NCBI GenBank assembly: GCA_049999805.1
Contig: JBNGIO010006373.1
Location: forward strand, 561,779 to 625,778
Source: Folioceros fuciformis
Taxonomy: Eukaryota; Anthocerotophyta; Anthocerotopsida; Anthocerotales
DNA length: 64,000 nucleotides
Reading direction: 5' to 3'
The notes below the pieces were generated by a model. That model saw nothing but the letters and a program-made list of their open reading frames with translations. It did not search any database and was not told the DNA's origin. Positions within the stretch are counted from its first letter, which is position 1. The number at the start of each line of letters is the position of its first letter. Shown one piece after another: positions 8,456 through 18,359 of the stretch. The translations under genes and the position numbers were made by a program.

Positions 8456-10603
8456 ATGTCTCTTCTGTTATCCAAGATGAGGATTTCAGCGCTTCTTAGG
8501 TGCTCCAGGCGAGCAGCTGCCAGGAGTGTGCGCGGAATTGTGTCAGCTGGGTCGGCTCACGTTCCCAGCCGGGTGTTGGGTTGTGCGGAAAGGAACAGAT
8601 GGGGCACTTCCGGGGTGCGGTCCGGGACCTTGAATTTGGTTAGGAATCCTCCTGGGTGGCTTCACCACGCACAGCAGAGGAGCTTCTCCGGGGTGAAAAA
8701 GGGAGCCAGTCCCGGGGGGATTGTAGAGGTGCCTTTGGCGCAGACTGGTGAAGGGATTGCGGATTGTGAGCTGCTCAAGTGGCTTGTGACCGAGGTATGA
8801 CTCGCTTGCTGCTGCAGGTGAGGCGCTCAGGTTGGAGGTGGTTTGTGGGGGGAATTGACGGTTTGTGGGTGATTGGTGCAGGGGGAAGATGTGGAAGAAT
8901 TTCAGCCACTCTGCCAGGTTCAGAGTGACAAAGCAAGCGTAGATATCAGTAGTCGGTACAAGGGCAGGGTGACGAGGATTTGCTTTATGCCCGGGGATGT
9001 TGTGAAGGTTGGGGACTTGCATTCCCTGTAGCTCATGTTAATGTAATGGTTTTAGATTCTCTTGCTGTTGCTGGCTCCAGCTCAGGGTTTCGTGGTTTGC
9101 AGGTTGGAGAGACTCTGTTGGAGATATCTCTTGATGGGGGACATGGGGCGGCTTCGGTCCAGGAGAGGCATGACAAGGAGCCGGCGTCTGCTAGTAACTC
9201 GTCCTCCAGCAGCGATGAGGAGGACGGAGATGGTGCTGCAGAGGAGGAGAAGCAAGCAGGTGGCAACGCGCTTTGTACTCCTGCAGTCCGGCGTCTGGCT
9301 CGGGAATATGGCATCAACCTGTCGGAGGTTGCGGGCTCTGGGGAAGGAGGCAGGGTGTTGAGAAATGATGTCATAAATGCTGCTGGTGCCAAGGAACTTC
9401 TCGAAGAGGATGTCCACGCCGTGAGCTCGAACGCCAGTCCTAGCGCCTCCGTGGAGCCTCGTCAGGCGGGAGAGAGTGAGAGTGTACCACAGCTTGCAGA
9501 ACCAACCCCGCATGGCAAGGACTTTGTTATTCCCGTCAGGTGGGATCAAAGCTGTGTTGCTTGGATGCTGCTGACACTGCTGTCGTTTGGTGACCCAAAA
9601 TCTGCATGAAGCCTTATGGGCTCTTAGTCGTGACGTGTTGGCAGAGGGTTCCGCAGGGCCATGGCAAAGACAATGGCTGCAACCACAAGTGTCCCTCATT
9701 TTTACTATGTGGAGGAGATTGAGATGGACTGTCTGGTGGAGTTAAGGAGAAGCCTCCTGAACAGCTCCCTGGAGAGTGGTGTGAAGCTCACCTATCTGCC
9801 CTTCATGATAAAGGCTCTGTCAGTTGCTCTTCACAAGTTTCCCATCATGAACAGCAGTGTTAGCAGCGATCTTTCCGAAATCACTTGCAGAGGTGAGTGT
9901 CAGCATCTAGTCTCCCTTTGGGTCGATGCTTGTGTACTCGTTGTGTATTGTACCGCAGGGCGAATGTGGCTTACGTCTGCCTCATGTGGCTATGTGTGCA
10001 GCATCTCACAATATCGGAGTTGCCATAGCAACAGAATCTGGCCTTGTGGTACCCAACATAAAAAATGTGCAGCAACTGTCTGTGCTTGAGGTACGAAGCA
10101 TCTAACCTCACCTGGTTACCTGTAGTCCAAGACTGTTAACACCGAGGCTGACCCGTGCTGGGCTTGCAGATTGCTGCAGAAATGTCTCGACTTGCCTCGC
10201 TAGCAAGAACAAACAGCCTGAGCGCACACGATGTCTCTGCGGGAACCATCAGCCTGTCCAACATCGGTGCCATTGGCGGCAAGAATGGTTACCCCCTTCT
10301 TAACCTTCCTGAGGTAGCCATTGTGGCGTTAGGAAGGATTCAGAAACTTCCGCAACTTGCAGAAGACGGGAGTGTGACTGCTACTTCGATGATGACTGTA
10401 AGTGCTGCCTCGTCGTCATGACATCGGTTGTTCAAAGCTGCCACTCGCTGCTCTTTCCTCTGACGGAAGTATGTTCTCATCTCTTCCAGGTAACATGGGG
10501 AGCTGACCACAGAGTTGTTGATGGAGCAACTGTTGCCCGATTCTGCAACGAATGGAAGACGCTCTTGGAGGAACCCGGGCACCTGATTTTAAATCTCAGA
10601 TAG
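8456..10603 (+). CDS. BCE2: BCKDH E2: lipoamide acyltransferase (mitochondrial)
   Basis: Core E2 subunit of the branched-chain 2-oxoacid dehydrogenase complex, which transfers branched acyl groups from lipoamide to CoA in Leu/Ile/Val breakdown. Seven exons: 8456-8794, 8882-9007, 9103-9539, 9645-9892, 10002-10090, 10170-10397 and 10490-10603, with introns of 79-109 bp; 526 residues. The Arg/Ser/Ala-rich N-terminus (from MRISALLRCSRRAAARS, an alternative start at 8477) looks like a mitochondrial presequence. Next come a lipoyl domain with the lipoylated Lys in QSDKASVDISSRYKG, an acidic Ser-rich linker, the E3/E1-binding domain (CTPAVRRLAREYGINL...GEGGRVLRNDV) and the catalytic domain with RGFRRAMAKTM, SHNIGVAIATESGLVVPNIK and the active-site DHRVVDG. 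The SRYKG form of the lipoyl loop fits BCKDH better than PDH or OGDH E2. The donor after exon 2 (GTTGGG) is weak, but the splice restores the family sequence. Confidence 0.93.
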
Positions 10604-11377
10604 TTTGGTCCATGCCCTTCGTCACTTCAAACACACGCAGCTCGATCTATGTACTTCGTCGCTCGAATTAACCAGGTTCGAGGGTCTTGAAACGAAACGT
10701 GTGCCACCATGACACGGAGCAGTTATGAAGCTGCAATCGAGTTCCTCACAAGTCTTACGTTTAGTATAACTAAGTGTTCCTTAACTTTAAATTAAGGACA
10801 AGTATCGGACGTCACCTACTTACGCGTGGGAGCTGTATCTGTTTGGTAGATTAATTTTCTTTGCAACATATGGAGGAACAGCTATTGCAGAACCAAGAGA
10901 TGTAAAGCATGTAATAGGCTTCGTAGGATGCAACATTGGAGGAAGATAACTTTAGTCCATGTAAGAAGCGACCAACATTTGGAAACAGATAAATTTATTT
11001 TTCGCCAAACATGCCTTTGTCTATGACTTTAAATAAGCACCCTTAACTTTTATTTCCCACTTCGGTTTGTCTAGTTTGCTGCTGAGTTCCTTGCTTGTTG
11101 ATATCTCGCCAAAAGGAGTATAATATAGCTTGTTCGCCTGTTGCGTCACCAACCAAGAGACAGCCACATGGATGATTCAGAACATAGTGGTTATCGGCAC
11201 GTGGAAACATGAGAGAGTGACGGAATAAGTTGAACTGGCAAGGACTCCCGACATTCTAGAAGTCCTTATGTCAAGGATGACAAAATCATCCCCCCACGAC
11301 AACATTGATTTGTGACAAACCAAGACCAAAACTACCCAGTAGAAGCTCCGAGGCTCCCCACAGCCCATCTTCAGATA
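10604..11377. other. Intergenic between two converging genes
   Basis: Holds the 3' flanks of the BCKDH E2 gene (+) and the ankyrin gene (-). No coding or repeat feature seen. Confidence 0.5.
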
Positions 11378-12124
11378 TTACGAATCTTTTCCCATCCCTT
11401 TACTTTTCAATTTGTAAGCCCACTCCAGTCCTGGACAGTAGTGCAGAGGAGGGTTGAATCTTCCGTCCGTCATGTCAGGGGGCAAAAAAGCACCGTTTTC
11501 GAGAAGAAACCTCACTGCCCGCTTGTTTTTTTCCTTCGCTGCGTTGTGCAATGGAGTCCCTGCAACACAACAGCAGGAGGAGTAAAGTTTTAGGCACGTG
11601 CAAGTACTTGATGCATGCTTTAAAACTGCTATCGAGCGGACTACAAGATAGAAGAAAACAAACTTACATCCGCAGCCTCCCCTGGTTCGCGCATCAATAT
11701 TTGCACCACGCTCAAGCAGCTCATCCATCACATGCAAGTGGCCCCCAGCCGCAGCTAAGTGGAGAGGTGTAGTTCCAGGAGCTTTTGGACCGAACGACGG
11801 CTCGTTAACGGCTGCCCCAGAGTTCAGCAGCCGCTTCACCTGTGTTTGGAGGCAGAAAGTCGTCCAACGAAAGTAAAAGCAATGTCCAATACTCGTGAAA
11901 TATTTCAGAACCGACCTTTCAACCATTCATGGCGAACTCTGAAACGAGAAAATATTACGAAGATGAAGTACACGAGCTACCTCTTCGAGATCACCCATTC
12001 GGGAGGCCACATGAAGTGCAGTCCAACCCCGGTCATCCCGAAGTCCAGACCGACCAAAGGAATCTCGCCGTGAAACTGACCTGGACCATCCAACCTGTTG
12101 CTGTCTCTCCACCCCGACACTCAT
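11378..12124 (-). CDS. PIA2: Ankyrin-repeat protein, phytochrome-interacting (PIA) type
   Basis: A 165-residue ankyrin protein in three exons: 12124-11981, 11839-11668 and 11559-11378. The spliced product has a basic Ser/Arg N-terminus (WSRSVSRRDSFGR), then DDRGWTALHVASRMGDLEEV, a second repeat (GTTPLHLAAAGGHLHVMDELLERGANID), a third (GWTPLHNAAKEKNKRAVRFLLENGAFLP) and a tail with RFNPPLHYCPGLEWAY. From memory, this tail and overall size are distinctive of the Arabidopsis phytochrome-interacting ankyrin-repeat proteins PIA1/PIA2, linked to phytochrome-dependent flavonoid regulation. The second intron splits a codon that becomes the Trp of the third repeat, which supports the model. Assignment rests on recalled similarity; physical interaction with phytochrome here is an inference. 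Confidence 0.85.
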
Positions 12125-13958
12125 TTTGATCCTCTCAACAACTGAGAGCTTAAATCAACCTGCCTTTGCCTCCGAGACTGAACTCCTGGAATGGTCCGTT
12201 CCCTGAAGAACGTTGAAATGCAGACCAATCGTTAAGCCCTCGAACAGCTTCGGCGTTCGCCTGCCAATACCAAAACAATAGATAAAAGACAAATTTGCAG
12301 GTCAGTATCACACAAAAACACAGCTCTTCCTGTGTTCATGGCGCAGAACTCGCCCAGTCAGCATAAAGAAAAGGCAGAGTCAGCAAAATCGACGGAGACT
12401 TCCCAAACTGCAAAGCCAAAAAGAAAATGTGAAAGAAACTGATTCGGATGCCAACACGCGTCACCCTAAACTCCAACATGCCACCATCAAATCAAACTAC
12501 TGTCCGCCTCACCTTATTCTGACACACTGCGCATCTGCGCAGGCCTTAACGCAGAATCTACGGTAAGCAGAAACAGCTCATCTTGTCCAAAACTTCCGCC
12601 ACGGGACAAAGTCCGGGTCCTGGAACACACATGTTGTCGGATCCAATCACTCGAGGGAGGAAAGCCAGGGCGCAATGTGTGCGCCGCTAGTCAGAGGCCC
12701 TCGTCACCGCCCGGACTTCCAAAGACAATATCACGCCACTTCAGCAGCCCGCCACACACCACCAATTCGGAAGAGGAAACCCTACGTCGTCCCTGCACGA
12801 CCACCAGCACTTGCTGACTATAGTGCACATCAAGACAACGGCCCAAGAGAAATTCTCACCATCTAAAGCCACAGGGACAGCAGTCCACAAACTCTAAGAA
12901 AACAGAGTAAATTGAGGGATCGCAGTGCACAATCAACACAAGCGCCGCTGACGCACCTCAGGGGTGGTAATCGATGCGGCCGATTCGAGATGAAAATTGC
13001 AGCGGACGGAAGATATGGAGCGAAGATTCAAACAGACTCCTGCCGGCCACGATGCCAAGTCACGACTAGGGTACGCCAATCTTCGAGATTTTCGCCCCGG
13101 TATTTCTCGCACAAGCCAAGGAATAACGAGATGAAAATCAGCTTTCCAAGTTGGGTAGTATGCAGACGATTCCCATCGGTGCTGAACTGAAACTCGGTAT
13201 GTCTTGACACTAGGGCCAGTAGCGAGATGCGCTGACTGTGGCCCGTGAAGATCTATCCGAGTTAGGGCACGCAAGACTTCTCTTGGATAGTTATGATGCG
13301 CTTGTCAAGCCATGAAATAGCGATACGGGTACCTATGCTGTTCCTCTTCTGCCTCCGCTTAAAGCCGCACTCGCTGCGTCTTTAGTGGAATCCCGGGAAT
13401 CCCGATGCGGCCATCTCCGACATTCATCCTAATTACGATCATTTGCAACATTTTTTTTCCCCCTTCACACGGCTAATAGAGCATTCCCAAGCTTTCACAT
13501 GGGAGGATAGAAATTTGCACTATCCTATTACCTTATCCCCTTTTGAACCAAAACACGCCACACGACATTTAGGTAACAACAACCCATAAGACTTGCATGC
13601 ACAAAAGGTCTGGGCACTACTCCAAAGATCGAGAATCCACAATAATGGCATTACTTACTAATAATGGTATTATTGCCTACAATCAAATATGAACACGGTG
13701 TGCTTGGATCGTGGTTGGAACAGGGTGTGCTTCGATCATGGTGGTAGAAGGGAGCAAGTTAGAAAGGTTTAGAATAATAAACACGATTATGACCCAACCC
13801 ATGGAGCCTATGAAGAAGAAAATTGGAATACGTCTTCTGTGGACCATTTAGCTAGTAGAAAAAACTTGGATTTCAACGTGCGGGTGAAAGCCAACGCTGT
13901 CAATTACATGAAGTATAAGTGACCGAGAGTGAATGAAAGGCATGAGGGCTAACAACGA

Positions 13959-14005
13959 TGAACCTCCTTACATTATTCATGACATACTCCACATTGGCCA
14001 CACGC
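13959..14005. repeat. 47-bp copy of the TH2-like exon 1/intron 1 border
   Basis: The 47 bases here match 15191-15237 at all but two positions (by eye) and in the same orientation. The matching part of the gene covers the splice donor and 12 bp of the intron, so the copy was made from DNA, not from mRNA. The copy runs straight into the 10-N gap, so its full length is unknown. Confidence 0.85.
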
Positions 14006-14015
14006 NNNNNNNNNN
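14006..14015. other. Assembly gap (10 N)
   Basis: Ten unresolved bases. The gap lies between the copied TH2-like fragment and a 41-bp tandem repeat, which suggests a collapsed or unresolved repeat. Confidence 0.99.
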
Positions 14016-14097
14016 CCTAAACAAAGAATAGGGTAGAAACCATGCCCTAGATTGTCCCTAAACGAAGAATAGGGTAGAAACCATGGCCTAGATTGTA
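14016..14097. repeat. Two copies of a 41-bp tandem repeat beside the gap
   Basis: Units at 14016-14056 and 14057-14097, both running from CCTAAAC through AGAATAGGGTAGAAACCATG to CTAGATTGT with few differences. More copies may be hidden in the gap. Confidence 0.85.
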
Positions 14098-14353
14098 CAC
14101 ACGAAAAAAAAAGGCTTTACAACATTGCGTTCAACATGGATAAGCTTGAAATTATCAACGAATTGTCGGGAAATGCCAGTGAAGGCCTACCCAATGGAGA
14201 ATATGTTGACACAGCTAAGCGAATTGCTCACCTTAAGGGTGTTGCAGGTTTGTAAGTCCAAAGGCAAGTGGCACCGGAATAACCCTTTTGTGACCCTATC
14301 CTACAACTTCAATTTCGTCCCAAAACTTTAAATGGTGTCTCAGTGTAAAACTG

Positions 14354-15701
14354 TCATCCTACAACTCTGATACGATGTGCCATCGGCCTGTCAAGACCGG
14401 CCAGAAAATCGCGGTCCTCCTCAGCTCCAAACAAGCAGGCCTCCACATCTTCCCAGCCGGCGGCCTGGAACAGGAACCCAGACTGTCGAAAGCTGGTTAG
14501 CTGACCGGTTGCCAAAAGGGCTGCAGCTTCTCCCAGAGGTCTCAACTGGATACCGTTTTGATCCAATAGACTTCGAAGAGCAACTCGCTGGCCCATCACG
14601 ATGCCAAGGTCTGCATCCAGTAAGGCTAACAAGTCCGTTGGGGCGTCCCCCAAATACACCACCATCTTCTCCTGCTCCTCCGTCCGCATCATCTTTCTCA
14701 AGGCTTGTTGCACTCTCTCCTTGTCGAAAGCATTTGTGACTAGGTTTTGGAAGAATCCGGTCGTGTAGCCCGCATCATCGAATTCTAACTCATTGCTGTG
14801 GACGAGTAATCTGTCTTCTGCAAGGAGGACTGTGGAAGGTTAAAGACTTACATTTGGCAGAATGATGAAAAGGCCGGCACCAGAGCTGGAAACAGGATGC
14901 TCACCAGGTAAGAAAGACAGTCCTCCGTAAACCAGAGCCCTGGACCAGTTGGCAGAGATAACATGCACTGTTGTTCCTACAGCTGCCAATCTGGAAAGCA
15001 CGATCGGGCAATGACTCTGAAAATCGATCCGCTTTCCAGCAGCAAGAATGGCCTCCTTCCTTAAACCTCTGAAAAACCCCGTTGTCATGACTTTCTGCAC
15101 ACCATCACACAAAGCTAGCTTGCATGATCACCTGGCTATAGCTAGCTAGCAACCATCTCGGCACCACATAAGAATGATTTGCCGGCAAGGTGAACCTCCT
15201 TACATTGTTCATGACATACTCCACGTTGGCCACACGCTTCAGTGCTTCTCGCATGCTCCTACTGCCGAACTGTTGCTGAGCCACAGAAAAGCCCTGAACC
15301 TTCAACTTCAACCGGGGATCAATCCCCGAAGCTAGACCATAGCTAGTGCTGGGCTCCCCCACGTCCCCATCCACTCCGGACGCAGCATTATCCTTGATCA
15401 TCTTCTCATATTCCTTCCACAGGTCATTATACGCCTTTGCCATCGTGTTGTCCGAGACATCGGCGGAATTCTCCTTGGCCCAGACCAGAAGCTGACAGGA
15501 GTCCTCCACAGTGCAAGTGTTGTCGTAGTCCGTGGTGAAGAGTAAGTTGGCCGGATTCCATGGACTCATCCTCTCCAGCCTCAAGTCCCTATATCCGGGA
15601 AGGTTTGAAACTGCGGCTGAAGTCCGCAACAAAGAATCGTACTTGGAGACCATGACCTCCTCCGGTCCTACCGATCCCACGAGTCCCGCCTGAAGCCCCA
15701 T
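14354..15701 (-). CDS. TH2: TH2-like HAD thiamin monophosphate phosphatase
   Basis: A HAD-superfamily phosphatase related to the C-terminal half of plant TH2, which in Arabidopsis hydrolyses thiamin monophosphate to thiamin. Three exons: 15701-15204, 15118-14905 and 14817-14354, 391 residues. The HAD motif I is TTDYDNTCTVEDS (catalytic D-x-D, about residues 57-69), motif II is the VISANWSRAL segment, and the C-terminal motif is YLGDAPTDLLALLDADLGIVMG, very like TH2's 'YIGDSVGDLLCLLEADIGIV'. The end (GFLFQAAGWEDVEACLFG) also matches. The TenA-like domain fused to this phosphatase in Arabidopsis TH2 is absent from the 15.7-16.8 kb flank. Intron 1 (15119-15203) would use an unusual AAG acceptor. 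A sequence upstream with transit-peptide character (about 15890 downward, starting MASALHSSLLSPRDS) could be a 5' exon, but I could not connect it. Confidence 0.8.
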
Positions 15702-16801
15702 TGAACCTGCAAGAAGAAGCGTAAATCAGCACAATCCGAATCCCTCAACATGCATCGTTCGGAAGAAAATGTCGGGTTGTCTGCGATCAAAATCACAAGG
15801 AGGAGGACCTCTGCAACGCCAGAAACGCACGACGCTAAGCTGTTGACAGGGGCTGTCACGAGGAGACAGCAAGGAAGAATGAAGGGCGGACGCCATAATG
15901 TAGCCCACAGCCGCGCCCGAGCTCCTAATCGGGGCTTCAATGGCTGCCGCTCACGAGAATAGTACCAGCCATGGATGCCGGATCCGGGAACGAATTGTGC
16001 TGTGCGGGCTGAGGTTAGTTTCCCGGCAATAGTTAGTTTCCCTTGAGCAAAGTCGGGCGCCGGTTTGATGACCACAAGACAAGTTTACACGGGAATATCC
16101 CAACCGTCAGGTGCAAAATGGGCCCAAAATGGCAAAACCCCTTTTAGCCATTTTGGGCCCATTTTGATATAACGAATTTTTACCTTTCCTACCAACCGCC
16201 TCACGTATGTACGTACTACACATGGGGACCGGAAAAAGCAACTTATTATATCTTTTTCAGTGAACTGCTTTTGACAGTCAAGTTAATCAATGAGTTCGTA
16301 AAACGATACACTGTAGCTCTCCCTTCTCCCGGGTAAGCCATTACCCCCATTGATAAAGCACAAGAGGATACACGACGGGCGGGCGGTCACCCGCTCGCCG
16401 AGGTTGTCCATCCCGCCAGGAATCAAGGCCATGGACTGCCACAGCCAGATGGCACGACGGGCGCCGGGACAGGCCTCCTATGCCCTCAGGAAGCCCCACC
16501 AAGAATCAATCATTTTGAGGAGACTCCTTCCCCTTTTCACATGCTCCGTACCAGCCAGTGGTGATGGCAAGCACAGGATTGCATCCTTCCTCAATGGCTT
16601 GGAGAACATTCGAATCGTCCTTAATCCTCTCGCAGTCGAACCGAAACCCAAGTACAAATGTTGCACATGTATGACTATCCAGCATCCTCCCAACTTTACA
16701 TAGCGATGACCGGAGGTTCAGCCTGCAGTCTCGCCTGCCACAAATTTTGTGAACAATCCGTGGCCAGTGAGAAGGCCGCTGAACACTTACCTACCGAGAC
16801 A
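15702..16801. other. Intergenic: possible 5' exon of the TH2-like gene, hairpin, DUF151 3' flank
   Basis: A CTTCTTGCAG acceptor just above 15701 suggests a 5' leader intron or an upstream exon for the TH2-like gene. A perfect inverted repeat lies at 16114-16166. The sequence up to 16801 is probably the 3' UTR and flank of the DUF151 gene. No further coding sequence is supported. Confidence 0.45.
16114..16166. repeat. Perfect 20-bp inverted repeat with 13-base loop
   Basis: The arm CAAAATGGGCCCAAAATGGC (16114-16133) is followed after 13 bases by its exact reverse complement (16147-16166). It could form a strong hairpin. It lies between two genes, outside any frame; it could be a tiny MITE remnant or a structured element, but no target duplication was found. 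Confidence 0.9.
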
Positions 16802-17686
16802 TTAGAACTCCTCACTCTCAGGGAAAGTGAATTGGGCAAGGGATGTGTGTCCTCCCCGAGGTCCCGGGGAAGACACACTCTGCGGGATGAAAACAGCACT
16901 ATCCCCATGGGCTTGCAAGCCCGGTCTGGTGAGGGGATCCGCGGTCGGGTCCCGAGCTCCGGGGGGGCCCAGCACGTCCTCCACCAGCTGCTTGCACACA
17001 AACAGCGGTGCCCGGCAGCGGAGAGCCAGAGCGATGCCATCCGATGGCCGCATGTCCACGCTCCGCAACCGCCAGCTTTCCGGGAAGTCATCCACCTTGA
17101 GAGACATCCCGAACCCGGAGGATGCGGCAGCGTCCAGAGATATGATGAGCCGGCTGTAGAACACATCGCGTTCCAGCGCAGTGATCATGACTCTGTCCAC
17201 CTGCAACAACGCAACTGTCACAAGAGCTTGAGCCCGGTTCACATTCCAACACCCACAAACAGCATAGAGGAGAGACGTGCACATACTGTCTTTGCACCTT
17301 CCAGCCTGCAGCAGCAAGGGAGGAGCTCCAAGCTTCGTGGGTCACTGGCCTCTGGCTTCTCCTCGCTTGCGCTGCCGCCAGCACGGCCATTGCTTCCGCT
17401 GCTCCCACAACCATTCGCAAGGGGAGGTCAAAGCCGTCCACCCTGGAACCCAGTGGATGTCAATATGTGAAGCAAGGGGGCAGCTGGATGAGCAGAATTG
17501 TGGGTCAGCATTTGCAGATGGCGGAACCTGACCCCAGAAAAAGAACTGCCCCATCGCCCGCTTGAGCTAGAGCAACCACCTTCCCTGTTGCATACTCAGC
17601 CATCCGCTTTCCAAGCCCGTCGAAGCCGAATTCCGCCTCCACTTCAGACTTTGCCGCTGGAGCATCCTTGGGCTGAACAGGAGCTC
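16802..17686 (-). CDS. DUF151 / bifunctional nuclease-like protein (5' end unresolved)
   Basis: A member of the bifunctional nuclease (DUF151) family, whose plant relatives include BBD proteins with reported RNase/DNase activity and roles in defence. Three exons are supported: about 17686-17533, 17442-17298 and 17200-16802, with introns of 90 and 97 bp. The joined sequence follows the family pattern: GDGAVLFLG, then FDLPLRMVVGAAEAMAVL (compare 'LPIWIGPFEA'), RPVTHEAW, DRVMITALERDVFYSRL, and the signature VDMRPSDGIALALRCRAPLFV. The start is not resolved: the first listed exon has no ATG and probably begins at an acceptor near 17687. A frame at 17992-17792 with an Arg-rich, RRRDLLSVGL-containing sequence looks like an organelle transit peptide and could be the first exon. 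The C-terminus is shorter than in BBD proteins. Confidence 0.7.
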
Positions 17687-18359
17687 CTGGTTCATTGCAG
17701 AAATCATGTTGCACAACGATGAATGGAAGACGGAGATCCGTGTTCCACGGAAGGCATCGGGGAGAAGGCAAAGCGACAGGTTAAGAACGCATCACCAACC
17801 GGAGGCAGCCGGACGAGGGCCAAACAGAGAATGTACAGATGTAAGGCCGACGGACAGGAGGTCCCTCCTTCGCAGGGTGAAAAGTCCTTGGGAGGCCGTT
17901 GTGGCGCTCACTCTCCGCACCACGGGGCCTTCGACAGTCTCTCGTGCTCTTCCTTGTAGCCGAGATGGTACTGGGGATAGAGGAGCTAACACTTTGCACG
18001 ACCTGAAAGCGACGCGCTGTCATCCGACTTTGGTACACGAGAATTGGGCCGAGCAGGAAAGGTTTTCAAGCCAGATTACCTCAGAGCTGTGGAGTGGCAG
18101 CTTGGGGCGGCGCGGTGCGCAGACATAGCTGTCTCATTTGAAGCAGTGCAGCGGATCGAATCACAAGCAGTGTAGCCGAGACCGGCCAGGCGAATTCTTG
18201 CGTAGCCGGGAGTTTTGGGTGGCCGGAAGGAGCGCCACACGCGGAATTGGGAACACGCATTTCTTTCACCTGTCTTGAAAAAGGATGATTATTTTTTTCG
18301 GTGGCCCTTTTCGGAAGTGCGTCGGGGTTTTGGGTTTGGGAGGGGCACGCTCGATATTC
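17687..18359. other. Divergent intergenic region; probable 5' exon of the DUF151 gene
   Basis: Between the minus-strand DUF151 gene and the plus-strand methyltransferase gene. The minus-strand frame 17992-17792 is Arg/Ser/Thr-rich with FTLRRRDLLSVGL and may encode a transit peptide belonging to the DUF151 gene, but no convincing splice joins it in frame. Promoters of both genes should lie here. Confidence 0.4.

Larger units (their letters stand above)
12125..14353. other. Intergenic, with assembly gap, short repeats and a copied gene fragment
   Basis: No gene found. The region just above 12124 should hold the promoter of the ankyrin gene. At 13959-14005, next to the 10-N gap, lies a 47-bp near-copy of an exon/intron border of the TH2-like gene. 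Directly after the gap is a 41-bp tandem repeat. A short open frame at 14125-14331 has no recognisable feature. Confidence 0.5.
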
